NCBI GenBank assembly: GCA_033977485.1
Contig: CM066997.1
Span: 78,338,634 to 78,402,633 of the forward strand
Reading direction: 5' to 3'
Length of the DNA stretch: 64,000 bases
Origin: Hydrangea macrophylla
Lineage: Eukaryota > Streptophyta > Magnoliopsida > Cornales > Hydrangeaceae
In this document: one piece after another, positions 1-9,779 of the stretch
How the letters are laid out: each line of letters starts with the position of its first letter
Numbering within the stretch: the stretch's first letter is position 1
Made by a program: the position numbers and the translations under genes
Notes under the pieces: model-generated
Database searches by the model: none
Told to the model about the DNA's origin: nothing
What the model saw: the letters and a program-made list of their open reading frames with translations, nothing else

Positions 1-300
1 TTTCAAAGAACTCATAGAGGTGGTTAATGGTGGGCCAATGCCCAAAGATTCCTTACCAGACAACAAACATATGGAAATATGGAAGCCTAAGGCGGGCCAA
101 GACAACGATGCTGAAGGAAGAAAGCCAGTAAAGGTGGTTTTTGAGAAGCCAACTTATGAAATGACCCAGCACTTAAAATCACTTTATATCAAAGGCCATG
201 TGGAAGGGGTTCCAGTGAGTATAATTTTGATTGAAGGAGGATCAACCATCAACATTATGCCTTAGACTATGCTAAACAGCTTGCAGAAGTCTGAGGTAGA
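1..300 (+). pseudogene. TAT element gag-pol fragment: N-terminal half of aspartic protease
   Basis: The frame is open from base 2 to a TAG at 263-265 and enters from outside the window. It encodes the end of gag and the start of a Tat-lineage retropepsin, the protease that matures the polyprotein. The flap-proximal block VEGVPVS and the active-site block LIEGGSTINIMP are visible. Tat proteases usually read DGGS there, so the catalytic Asp appears changed to Glu, which would inactivate it. After the stop the reading continues as MLNSLQKSEVD and is cut at base 300 by AT-1. The protein resumes at 24885 with LIPTEL in register, so this is the left half of the interrupted host element. Lineage call is by recalled motif similarity, not by search. 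Confidence 0.8.
296..300. repeat. Target-site duplication, left copy (GTAGA)
   Basis: GTAGA here matches 24885-24889 exactly. It brackets the compound AT-1 element and shows that 301-24884 entered the TAT protease as one integration event, or as later rearrangements inside one integrated element. Confidence 0.9.
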
Positions 301-1762
301 TGATCAGCGACGAAGAGTTCCCGTTTATAGTCCTGAAGTTACGCTTTGTTAGCCCATTTCATTTAGTTATTAGTTGTTTTTTAATATGTATTCTATACTT
401 TGTAGGTTTTGGAGCTTTAACTTGAAAATGCGCAAAAATTCAATGATTAGTGGCTTTGGAAGACATTCTGGGCTCAAAAGGTGATCCTGGTAAAAGCTAA
501 ATGCAGTAGCAGCCTCGGTAAATCGCATTTTTGACAATGAAGATTTTGGATTTGAGAAATTTCTCATGAGATATGAAATGTATATCTTCAAGTTATGGAC
601 GCGTGACCTCAAATAGCAAGTCAATCCGAGGTCTGAACAAAAAGTTATCGTAATTCTACAATCAATACGCAGTGTAGTGAAAAGTACCTTGCGCAATTGG
701 GCCGCGTGAGCGACCTGTGAAAAAACCAAAAATGCGTATTTTGTCAAATTAAAGTGCCCAGCTAAGGTGGTTTGAGCATACAACATCTAGAAACGAAAAT
801 ACAGCAGTTTTAGTGCAATTAAGCTTAGAAAAGCCTCCTAATCCTTCCAAAATCTATATATATATCCTCTTTTAAGTCAAAATAGGGGTTACACAACATT
901 ATACACATCCATATACAACAAAGCTTCAGCCATTGAAGAGGGAGAAGCAAGGAGAAGAAGAAGAAGACCAAGGATTCCCATGGCCTCCTCTATCAACCTC
1001 TTGCCAATCTTTGATTCTATGGCCGCTTAAACCAAGATCTAGGGTTTCAATTAAACCCTAGCCAAGTAATAGGGTGTATTTTATGTTTTTCTTTTTAGCT
1101 TTATTATACATGGATGATGATTACATGTTTAGAAGATTTTAATTAATAAAATCGTATTCATTGATTAAATCATTACTTTCAAAATCTATTCTTGTCTTAG
1201 ATCTATTTTGGATGTGATGTGCTCAATAGTCTATATTTCCTGTGCTTGTATGGATTATTTACATATAATAGTGCTTATTTGAATTGTGATATCAAGTAAT
1301 CGAATAGTTCATGCCCAGGGAAGACGGAGTGTGTCGCAACCCTAGTTTAGCGTGAGACACTCCGTGCCAACTAAAGATGAATTATGTTGATGCTTGAATC
1401 GTAGTTATTTTCTTGACAGAGGAATTGGGCTTATAGCTACAATTCCCTATTATCATCCAACGTAATAAGCTAATTGAATGCATAGATGCCCTTATTATGA
1501 TGCTAGTGGTGGATTTGCAATCCTAGGTTCCATACACATTTTTATCAAAACAACATTTAATCGCTGTCATAGTTTAGATTTATTTTCATTGTTCTTAGTT
1601 TAATTAAAATCAAATTCAAAATACTATTTTATTAATTAACTAAGTTTAGGTTTTAAAATTAAAGTGCTTTAGTATTTTAATCTCTGTGGGTACGACCTCT
1701 ACTTCTACACTACAAATCTTTTAAAGTAGAGTATACTTTTTATCTTGATTTTGACAAGATTA
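301..1762 (+). repeat. AT-1 first LTR (5' LTR)
   Basis: Starts TGATC and ends GATTA (GATCA in sister copies), about 1.46 kb. It aligns end to end with the LTRs at 20270, 23475, 30432 and 40961. A TATA-like run lies near 853-865. The CpG palindrome CTCGCGCGAG of sister copies is eroded here (around 690-715). The segment near 1040-1075 holds a conserved ACCCTAG block present in every copy. Confidence 0.92.
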
Positions 1763-1767
1763 ATTTT

Positions 1768-1788
1768 TAATGCCATTGCTAGGGATTG
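1768..1788 (+). promoter_or_regulatory. Primer-binding site, tRNA-Asp type, decayed
   Basis: Five bases after the LTR. It aligns with the intact site of AT-3, TGGCGCCGTTGCCGGGGA, the complement of the 3' end of plant tRNA-Asp. All six differences are C-to-T or G-to-A, as expected from deamination of methylated cytosine. Confidence 0.85.
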
Positions 1789-2266
1789 CAAATTACTACC
1801 TTTAGTTTTAGAATCTTAGTTTAGTTAGTTCGTAAATATTATATTAGGTTTTCGTTTTCTTATTTTCATTTTTATTTCTAGTCGCTAAAAAATTATTCGT
1901 ATTTTGCAGCTCTCAAGTAATCAAATCATAGCAAGTTAGAGTGGAATAACAGTGCACATCAGCAGAGCTTACACGAATTATAAATAAAAAGTGCAATAAA
2001 TCAAAAATTCAAGTAAATTGCTTCCTCTAAAATTCACTTCAAACCACTGTAAGTCAGGACGCTGAGACGCACTATTTTCATTAGTTTAAGAGTGAGTTGC
2101 ACGTGCATTACCTAGGAAACCCGGGGCGCTGGGCTTTGACGCGAATCACTGCATAACAGGATAAATTTCATGCATCATAGTAGTTGTGTGCTTGTTGTCT
2201 TATTTGTGTGGTTGCTTTACGTATTTGTTTGACTCAGTCCTTATTTTAGTGTCTTTTTTTTAGTTT
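1789..2266 (+). other. AT-1 5' leader, non-coding
   Basis: No ORF. It holds a block conserved in all AT copies: a splice-donor-like CTGTAAGT (2047-2054), then two GGCGCTG-type motifs within 100 bases, and a CATCATAGTAG stretch. A pyrimidine-rich tract ending TTTAG lies four bases before the gag ATG. Packaging, dimerisation or splicing roles are possible but only inferred. Confidence 0.6.
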
Positions 2267-2578
2267 ATGTTTGGCACACATTCGAGTAAACCCGAATTAC
2301 ATTCTTTCGATCATGAACTTGAATGTACCCTTAGACCACGAATCAACTCTGAAACCGTCGTCATTATTTCAGGCTGAAATACAAAGTACCCTTAAACGCT
2401 TAAGAAAAACTCAAACTATTAAAATCGACGCTATTCCAATAGCCGACTTAAGAAACAACAGGAATAACGGAAATAATATAAATAACCCTAATATACCTCA
2501 ACCTCCTCCGCTAAAAGACTATTTCACTCCTACGGCCTACACACCACCATCATGCATAGAGTGACTGGAGGTGACGAC
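2267..2578 (+). pseudogene. AT-1 gag, N-terminal fragment
   Basis: The ATG at 2267 opens MFGTHSSKPELHSFDHELE, matching the gag start of AT-2 and AT-3. A deletion of roughly 50 bases after codon 24 removes the serine-rich stretch and shifts the frame. The second part (from 2271 in another frame) shows the conserved LRKTQTIKI and the Asn-rich and Pro-rich linker NNGNNINNPNIPQPPP, and reaches the start of the capsid-like domain. There the reading stops at the AT-2 insertion. It resumes at 11109 with the same codons after the ACGAC duplication. Non-functional. Confidence 0.85.
2574..2578. repeat. Target-site duplication of AT-2, left copy (ACGAC)
   Basis: ACGAC is repeated at 11109-11113. Intact gag copies contain this sequence once, immediately before ATCTCACTTTGAG (AT-3, near 32739), so the empty-site sequence is known from the window itself. 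Confidence 0.93.
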
Positions 2579-4043
2579 TGATGTTGTCAGTATCAAGATA
2601 TAAAAGTATTCTTTACTTTTCTAAGGATTTGTAGTGTGGAAGTAAAGGTCGAACCCACAGAGATTGATTAACTACCGCGCTTTAATTTTAAAACCTAAAT
2701 TTAGTTGATTAAGAAAAACGAGATTTTGATTTTGAATTTAATTAAACTAAGAACAATAAAATTAAATCTAAATTGTGAAAGCGATTTAAAAGTGTTGTTA
2801 TAAATATGTTTAAGAGAACCTAGGATTGCAAATCCACCACTAGCTTCAGAATAGGAATATTTATGAATTACTTTAGCCTATTAAGTTGGATGATAATGGA
2901 GAATTGTAGCTACAAGTCCAATTCCTCCGTCAAGAAAATAACTATGGTTCAAGCACCAACATAATCCATCTTCGGTTAGCACGAATTATCCCACACTAAA
3001 CTAGGGTTGTGGTATAATCCGTCTAATCTAGGCATGGACTATTCGGATACTTGATAGCACAATTCAATTTAAGCATCATTACATGTAAACAATCTATACA
3101 AGCACAGCAAATATAGATCATTGAGCACATCACAGTCAAAATAGATCTAAGACAAGAATAAACTTTGAAAGTAATGATTTAATCAATAGAAGTACGATTT
3201 ATTTATAAAAATCCTCTAAACATGTAACTGTCATCCATACATAATAAAACTAAAATAAAAACATAAATAAAACCCTATTACTTGGCTAGGGTTTCATTGA
3301 AACCCTAGATCTAGGTTTAGTTGTCCATAGAATTGATGAACGGCAAGAGGTTGATGGAGGAGGCCATGGGAATCCTTGGTCTTCTTCTTCTTCTCCTTGC
3401 TTTCCTCTCTTCAATGACTGAAATTTTTGTTGTATATGGCTGTATCTAATGTTGTGTAATGATGTGTAACCACAAAATTGATTTAGAATAGGATTTATAT
3501 AGAGTTTGGAAGGATTTAGGAAGCTTTCCTAAGCCAAATCGTACTAAAACAGCTATATTTACATTTCTGGACGTCATATGCACAAACCACCTTCGCTGGG
3601 CACTTTAATTTAATAAAATACGCGTTTTTGGTTTTTTCAAAGGTCGCTCGCGCGAGGTCCTTTTCGCTGCACTGCGCGACTTTCGTAGAATTGCGATAAC
3701 TTTTTGCTCGGAACTCGGATTGACTCGCCGTTTGAAGCCACGCATCCGTAACTCGAAGATCTACATTTTATATCTCTGGAGAAATTTCTCAAATCCAAAG
3801 TATTCTTTATCAAAAATATAATTTTCCAAGACTGCTACTACATTCAGCTTTCACCGGAATCACCGTTTGAGCCCAGAATGACTTCCAAATCCACTAATCA
3901 CTAGATTTTTGTGCATTTTCAAGTTAAACCTCCAAATCCTACAAAATTTAGATTACTTATTAAAAAATAACTAATAACTACATGAAATTGGCTAACAAAG
4001 CGTATTTTTAGAACTATAAACAGAAACTATTCGTCGCCGATCA
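2579..4043 (-). repeat. AT-2 3' LTR
   Basis: 1465 bp. In its own direction it starts TGATCGGCGACG and ends GACAACATCA. It has the standard AT-family U3 including the palindrome CTCGCGCGAG (3647-3656), and a TATA-like TATATAA near 3495. It matches the LTRs of AT-1 and AT-3 along its whole length. Confidence 0.92.
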
Positions 4044-4060
4044 CACCCCCAAGCCTACTC
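4044..4060 (-). promoter_or_regulatory. AT-2 polypurine tract (plus-strand primer)
   Basis: Directly before the 3' LTR. On the minus strand it reads AGGCTTGGGGGTG after GAGT. All AT copies have the same G-run at this place. Confidence 0.85.
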
Positions 4061-4879
4061 TTTGCTAGTCCTCGAGCAAAAAGAAAAGTAAAATAAAACT
4101 ACTACTACAAATACTACTCCATTTTCGCATGGATCACGATTGCATTTAGTATATGCAAGAAGCCTTTTAAACCCCTAGGTGTCCCTAGTCGGACGAGTGA
4201 AGTCTCGTGAGGGTTCTCGTCAACAAGTCACCCACAACCATCTTTATTAACTTATCAATTTAAAAACTTTTACTAAAAATAAAGAACATAATATTCAATA
4301 CTCCTTCATCATATAACAAAGATTTGAAATAGAATATCGAACATAAGGAAACATAATGAAACATCCACCTAAATCATGAAAAACAATCTCAAGCACATGC
4401 ATCGTATAAATCAATAGAGTTTCTCATAAAATTGCATGTGTGTGATGTGGTAGTCAAATGAACACGTGCATGTCATGAACTTGGAATATAACTCGGATGA
4501 CCATTTAACTATGTCTCGACTACGAATCTCACAATGTCAATTACACTCTAAAATGAAACACTCAGAAACAGGTGTAATTTTTCTAAAATATGTGAGTAAA
4601 GGAAATATGTTTTCAAAACGAGAAATGCTCACATATGACTCAAAAAAGACGCATGACAAGAAAGAACGGTAGTCTCATGGATAGGATGCCAATAATCAAG
4701 AAAAATTAATCATTACCATGTTTTAATCCCCCTTCCATCGTTTTTATATCCGAACCATGTTTCCTAGGATCAAATAGGACTTTTCAAAGGTTATAATATG
4801 GCTCAGGTAATGGAAAAGGATAGAAAAGATTCATTAGGTAGTTTTAGAATGGCATTGTAAGGCATGTTCGATTTCTTTC

Positions 4880-5000
4880 ATTCGCTCTTCCACCAACTTC
4901 ATCATTTCATTCTCTTCTTTTGATTTTTCTTCTTTTCTTTCATTTTTTTCAACCTTCCTCTTCTTTATTTTGTTTCTTTTCCTTTTTCTTTTCTCGCTTC
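4880..5000 (-). repeat. Purine-rich tract in AT 3' region
   Basis: About 120 bases that are almost all A and G on the element's sense strand. The same tract occurs in AT-1 (19290-19425 and 22500-22625) and AT-3 (39960-40090), with different exact sequence but the same strand bias. Confidence 0.65.
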
Positions 5001-5790
5001 TCAAATGACTATGCATTGAATACCAAGCAACTACCCCAATAACATCTTATTTTCTTCTTCTTCATCAACACATCGCCTTAATACTACTAAAAGTTGATCA
5101 CTCTTCCAGTGGTATACTCCAAGTCGATCAAGTTGGAGCTTTTAAAGAGGATAATGAAGAACAAAGAAAAAGAGGCATTGTAACGGCTCAAAGGGCGAAC
5201 TACGGAAATTTTTATCATTTATCGGTCAGTAAACAAAGAAGGCCTAAAAATCATCTCCTATGGTCATATGGTTTTTTAATGTTTACAACGGAAGATTATT
5301 TAGCATGGAAGCAAATATTTTAACTTGACTTATCAACCAAAACAAGAATAATGAGACTAAACAACAAGTAGATGCGATATTTCAAGTGAAATTCGACAAA
5401 CACAAAATGTATTTATAACCCTCTAAAAAGAAAATATAGGCTCAAAAGCTCACCGGGTTTAGTCTCCACCATGTGTTATCTAGAAATTCGAATCATATTA
5501 TAGTTCACATCAAACATGTATTCAAGCGACTACATGCAGTGCATAGGTTTATGTGCAAATCTATGATATAAAACTACGATTCAAACGATACATGACTTAA
5601 AACGTCTCAACATGACTTCAGCAAATATTTAATCACATCTTCTCTTGTTTATCATTCTATAACAATCTTAGTTACCAAACAAGAAGTATCGAATGAAGAT
5701 TGCAAAAACGTCGGTAACATCGTTTATTTAAACACACTTATTAAAAAATTTTAAAATTTTGCATAAACTAATGTGCATGTGTGAGTGCAT

Positions 5791-5820
5791 ACCCCCAAAC
5801 TTAAACCTTTCATTGTCCCC
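5791..5820 (-). promoter_or_regulatory. Internal polypurine-like motif of AT-2
   Basis: On the minus strand it reads GGGGACAATGAAAGG followed by a G-run like that of the terminal polypurine tract (AGTTTGGGGGT). It lies about 1.75 kb before the 3' LTR. Equivalents are at 18456-18485 and 35851-35880. A second plus-strand priming site is a plausible role, not shown. Confidence 0.6.
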
Positions 5821-6214
5821 AATGAAACAATAAAACGAAAGAAAGGAAAGTAGGAACGATAATACCTCGGTCTTGGCAAGCATAGAACAGGTGAACACAA
5901 AGGAATATGGCAATAAAGGTCAATGTTACCTGTTACTTCTTACCAAAAGAAAATTAAACAAAAAGAATAATAAAAGTAGCTAAAAGAATTAGAATTGAGC
6001 TAAAAAAAACTACATAAACTATAAAACTGGACAAAACTACGAAAACAGAAAAATAATAAACTAGAAACAAAAATAAAACAGAAATAGAACTATGAAAACA
6101 ATAATTGACTCGATCTAAAAGTATGTAAGAAACAAAAACAGAAAAGTAAAAACTACTAGAACAGGTGTGGAGGACTGATAAAGAAAACAAAAGAAAATAT
6201 CAGAAAAATGGGGT

Positions 6215-6445
6215 ATCGCGCGAGCGGACCGCAGGAGCGGCCGTCGCGCGCGCGAATCCCAAATTTTTTTTTTAAAAAATAAAATAAAATCTCGCGCCAG
6301 CGAGCCACCTCGCGCCCGCGAAACCAGGCGCGAGAAAAACCTGAGGGCTCAAAACAAAAAGAAAACGAAAATTTCACTAAGGCACATTCTCGTGCCAGCG
6401 GGCCGCGCGAGCGACGTCTCGCTCGAGCGGGCCGCGCGCGCGAGA
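6215..6445 (-). repeat. CpG-rich palindromic units in AT-2 3' region
   Basis: Three units of 40-60 bases (6215-6257, 6291-6333, 6388-6445) built from CTCGCGCGAG-like words, separated by AT-rich spacers of 30-55 bases. Equivalent clusters follow the ORF in AT-1 and AT-3. Confidence 0.7.
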
Positions 6446-6588
6446 TTGATATTTTCTCTCGGTCCACTTATTTTATGTATATAAATTAAAAATAATTTTA
6501 CTCCAACCCCCAAACCTGTCCAGAGACTCAAAAACAGACCACAACGACCCAAAAACATGCAAAAATCAAAGAAATGAACGAATTAAAG

Positions 6589-6606
6589 CTTGGGTTGCCT
6601 CCCAAG
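6589..6606 (-). other. Post-ORF hairpin of AT-2
   Basis: On the minus strand CTTGGGAGGCAACCCAAG: a perfect 6-bp stem with a 6-base loop, about 45 bases after the protease stop. Same place and nearly the same sequence in AT-1 (13511, 17569) and AT-3 (35044). Confidence 0.75.
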
Positions 6607-6652
6607 AAGCGATAAGTTTTACGTCTTCAGCTAGACCGTTCTAGCTCAAGAC

Positions 6653-7444
6653 TCATGGAGGCTGAAACTCGGATTGTGTATCCCGTAGGATATCAGGAAG
6701 AGCTCGATGATAAGCAGAAATAGCGTCGCTTTGAATCAGTTCAATTGACGGTTCTCCCTCATTATGTTCAAATCGATTTCTTACCTTTCGAGTAAATTCA
6801 TCATTCGGGTCCAGATTAGTCGAATTCGTCCGCTCACTACTCACCAAATAATTTTCCTCACCCACAGGTTGTACGTTATTTGGTTCAATTGTTCGTCTAA
6901 CCTCAATCTCCGCCTCACATAGGTAATCATCGTCTTTAGGAGGTTGATCAATAGCATTAAAAATATTTAATTTGAGATTCATGTTCCCAAATGACACCTT
7001 CATTACCCCCGTCCGGCAGTTAACACGTGCGTTAGCGGTCGCTAAGAATGGACGGCCTAAGATGACAGGAATATGTTTCCTAGCATCTAACGCAGGTTCA
7101 GTGTCAAGGACCATGAAGTCTACAGGATAATAGCATTTATCAACTTTAACCAAGACGTCCTCGACGATTCCTCTAGGTATTTTAATTGAACGATCCGCTA
7201 ACTGTATTGTAGCGGCCGTAGGTTTAAGTTCACCTAGTCCTAATTGTTTGTAGACATGATAAGGTAAGAGGTTAACACTAGCTCCTAAGTCAAGGAGAGC
7301 CCGATGAATGATAGTGTCACCTATGACACATGAAATCGTAGGCGTACCTGGATCTTTATATTTCGGAGTAGCGTGTTGGAATATTGAGCTTACTTTTTTC
7401 GTGAGGAAGACCTTTTTAGGAGTATGACTGCGTATTTTTTGTTT
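6653..7444 (-). CDS. AT-2 protease and C-terminal tail
   Basis: In frame with gag (9277-7445) and separated from it by a single TAA, so gag and protease were one ORF of about 874 codons. The first part carries the Athila-type retropepsin: ALLDLGASVNLLP (catalytic Asp in DLGAS) around residues 45-60, then QLADRSIKIPRGIVEDVL, then VILGRPFLATANARVNC. The domain ends near DQPPKDDDY. The following acidic tail of about 90 residues (from CEAEIEVRRT to SEFQPP) is shared by AT-1 and AT-3. Where other Athila elements continue into RT, this ORF stops. Open apart from the upstream TAA. The role is polyprotein cleavage in the particle. Confidence 0.85.
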   Translation of the reverse strand, partial: KQKIRSHTPKKVFLTKKVSSIFQHATPKYKDPGTPTISCVIGDTIIHRALLDLGASVNLLPYHVYKQLGLGELKPTAATIQLADRSIKIPRGIVEDVLVKVDKCYYPVDFMVLDTEPALDARKHIPVILGRPFLATANARVNCRTGVMKVSFGNMNLKLNIFNAIDQPPKDDDYLCEAEIEVRRTIEPNNVQPVGEENYLVSSERTNSTNLDPNDEFTRKVRNRFEHNEGEPSIELIQSDAISAYHRALPDILRDTQSEFQPP

Positions 7445-9277
7445 TTACATACATAGGTCTTTAAGACATTTAGCATAAGCGGGAATTTGTTTTATCGCAT
7501 CGAGGAATGAAATATTGATTTTAACTTGCTTAAATACCTCGAGGATATCTTTGACTTTTGACTTTTTCTTTGTAAGATTAGACGGTTCCTCAACGTTTGG
7601 TGGATATGGCATTCTCGGAATATAATTCTTTGGGACCGGTTCATTCTCTTCCCTAACTCTATCCACGTCTTCACCTTTTTCTTTATTCAAATTTAAATTT
7701 TTATTTTTCTCACCCCCATCCAGAATTACAACAACTTCCTCATCTTCCCGAATAGTCATCCTAGTCGATACGGCGTTTACTTGTTCACTCGACCCCTTAA
7801 TCTCATATTGTCCCTTAGGATTTTGAATAGTTTGCGCAGGCAACTTCCCCTCGTTCCTACGACTCATTGTATTCGCTATTTGTCCAATTTGGGACTCAAG
7901 CTTCGCAATGGATTGTGTGTGAGAGTGCACTATTTGTGCTTGTGCTTGGACTTGAGTTTCAATATTCTTAAGGGAAGCCAACACCGTCTCCTCAAAAGCG
8001 TTAGTCCTTGGGGGGTTAGGATTAGGAGGAGGGTGTTGGTATCGATTTTGTTGAAATTGGGGTCGATAAGTGTTAGGAAAATTATTCGACCAAGGCGTAT
8101 AATTATTTTGTGGGAATTGTTGCATAGTATTTACGTGTTGCTCCACAAATTCGGGAAACTGAGATGCCGATGGGCATGTAAAGATATTATGTGACAGTGC
8201 AGAACACAGTTCACATACTTCGTGAGGAGGTGCGGTTGTCGCTTGATTCATTGTCATAAGGCGGTCGAGTTTTTTAGATAATTCTTGAAATTCAATAGAA
8301 TGACTCGACTCAAACTTCACCTCTCGTTTGGGTGGAGGAAGATATCCTTCCGAACGTACCGACACATCCTGATGCATCGAGTTCTTGCTTAAAGTTTCAA
8401 AAATTTTCCAGGCCTCGTCGGCGCTTTTGTGTAAAAAAGTTCCCGCACAAACGGCATCGACGGTATTACGGACAGAGGGAATAAGTCCCTCGTAGAAGAC
8501 CTGAACAAGTTGCCACTTAGGAACCTGATGATGTGGGCAAGAGCGTAATAATTCTTTAAATTTCTCCCACGTATCGTAAAGCGTTTCCCCATCTTGCATT
8601 ACAAAATTTGTTATGGATTTCCTTATCTGATTTGTACGCATAATAGGGAAAAACTTTTGTAAAAATGCGGTGTGTAAGGCTTCCCATGTTTTAATTGTGT
8701 TTGGCTCAAGTGATTGAAGCCAATGCTTAGCTTTGTCTCTTACAGAAAATGGAAAGAGCCGCAATTTTAATTCATCGTCATTTAAGGTTTGGATTTTCAA
8801 AGTAGAGCATATGTCCTGAAAATCTCCTAAGTGTTGATATGGATCTTCATTTAGACGGCCATGGAAAGAAGGTAGTAGCGAGGCCGTAGACGACTTTATC
8901 TCAAAGTGAGATGCTATCGCCTCTGGTAATTCGATACTGGCTTGTGGCGTGTAAGTAGTAGGAATAAAATAATTTATAAGTGGAGGAGGTGGTGGTATAT
9001 TAAGATTATTCATATTAGCACCGTTGTTTTGATTGTTATTGTTATTTCCACCGTCAGCCATTTTAATCGGTTCGATTTTAAAAGTTCGAGTTTTCCTTAA
9101 CCGTTCACGGGTACTTTGAATTTTGGCCTCAAACAACGACGCCGGAATCGGAGTTGATTCGTCGTCTTGCAACCCAACTCTCGGAGCTTGGGTTGTGGAC
9201 TTACTAGTTCTTAAGGTACGTTCAACTTCAAGATCGAAAGATTTTAATTCTGGTTTATTTGAACGTGTACCTAACAT
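7445..9277 (-). CDS. AT-2 gag (capsid/nucleocapsid polyprotein)
   Basis: 610 codons. The ATG at 9277 fits the conserved start MLGTRSNKPELKSFDLE shared with AT-3. Order: basic Ser/Thr-rich head; Asn and Pro linker (about 75-100); Athila-type capsid domain (about 115-310) with LPSFHGRLNEDPYQHLGDF, LRLFPFSVRDKAKHWLQSL and LHTAFLQKFFP; one CCHC zinc knuckle (CELCSALSHNIFTC, about 365); Asn/Gln/Pro-rich stretch; coiled segment SIAKLESQIGQIANT; charged C-terminus ending at CLKDLCM. The stop TAA corresponds to a Gln codon (CAA) in AT-3, so one C-to-T change separated protease from gag. Gag would build the cytoplasmic particle and bind RNA. Confidence 0.9.
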   Translation of the reverse strand: MLGTRSNKPELKSFDLEVERTLRTSKSTTQAPRVGLQDDESTPIPASLFEAKIQSTRERLRKTRTFKIEPIKMADGGNNNNNQNNGANMNNLNIPPPPPLINYFIPTTYTPQASIELPEAIASHFEIKSSTASLLPSFHGRLNEDPYQHLGDFQDICSTLKIQTLNDDELKLRLFPFSVRDKAKHWLQSLEPNTIKTWEALHTAFLQKFFPIMRTNQIRKSITNFVMQDGETLYDTWEKFKELLRSCPHHQVPKWQLVQVFYEGLIPSVRNTVDAVCAGTFLHKSADEAWKIFETLSKNSMHQDVSVRSEGYLPPPKREVKFESSHSIEFQELSKKLDRLMTMNQATTAPPHEVCELCSALSHNIFTCPSASQFPEFVEQHVNTMQQFPQNNYTPWSNNFPNTYRPQFQQNRYQHPPPNPNPPRTNAFEETVLASLKNIETQVQAQAQIVHSHTQSIAKLESQIGQIANTMSRRNEGKLPAQTIQNPKGQYEIKGSSEQVNAVSTRMTIREDEEVVVILDGGEKNKNLNLNKEKGEDVDRVREENEPVPKNYIPRMPYPPNVEEPSNLTKKKSKVKDILEVFKQVKINISFLDAIKQIPAYAKCLKDLCM

Positions 9278-9760
9278 AAACTAAAATAAAGAAAAAGAAA
9301 CTAAAAACAAAGACTGACTAAACAAAAGAAACAAATAGCAATCACGCAAATAAGACGACAAGCAAGCACACAGTACTACTATGATGCATGAATATTATCC
9401 TGTAATGCAATGATCGCGTCAAGCCCAGCGCCCCGGGTTTCCTAGCTAATGCAGTGCAATTAACCCTAAACTAATGCAAATAGTGCGTCACAGCACCCTG
9501 ACTTACAGTAGTTTAAAGCGAGTTTCAAAAGAAGCAATTTATTTTATTTTATTTATATACTTTTTTCGCGTATGCTCCTTTGATGTGCTTAGCTAATCCA
9601 CTCGGAAACGTTAGGATTTGATGACTCAAGAAACTACAAGATAAAAAATAAAAAGAAAAGTTAGTGACTCAAAATAAAACGAAAAATAAGAAAAATAAAA
9701 ACTAATCTAATATTTACGAATTAACTAAACTAAGATTATAAAATTAAAGGTAGTAATGCA
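9278..9760 (-). other. AT-2 5' leader, non-coding
   Basis: Counterpart of 1789-2266. Splice-donor-like GTAAGT on the minus strand at 9501-9506; a T-rich tract ending TTTTAG lies just before the gag ATG. Contains the conserved CCCGGGGCGCTGGGC block (9425-9440). No ORF. Confidence 0.6.
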
Positions 9761-9779
9761 ATCCCCGGCAACGACGCCA
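9761..9779 (-). promoter_or_regulatory. AT-2 primer-binding site, tRNA-Asp type
   Basis: On the minus strand TGGCGTCGTTGCCGGGGAT, one transition away from a full match to the tRNA-Asp 3' end. Five bases from the LTR end. Confidence 0.9.

Larger units (their letters stand above)
4061..6588 (-). other. AT-2 long 3' non-coding region
   Basis: About 2.5 kb between the gag-protease stop and the 3' LTR. No convincing ORF; short open frames here are composition artefacts. Holds an internal polypurine-like site (5791-5820), three CpG-rich units (6215-6445) and a strand-biased purine tract (4880-5000, purines on the minus strand). The block next to the polypurine tract (4160-4210) is conserved in all copies. 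Confidence 0.75.

Noticed and set aside
6156..6558. Overlapping Arg- and Ala-rich minus-strand frames of 69-103 codons
   Set aside because: They are the CpG units of the AT-2 3' region read through; other AT copies do not keep the frames.
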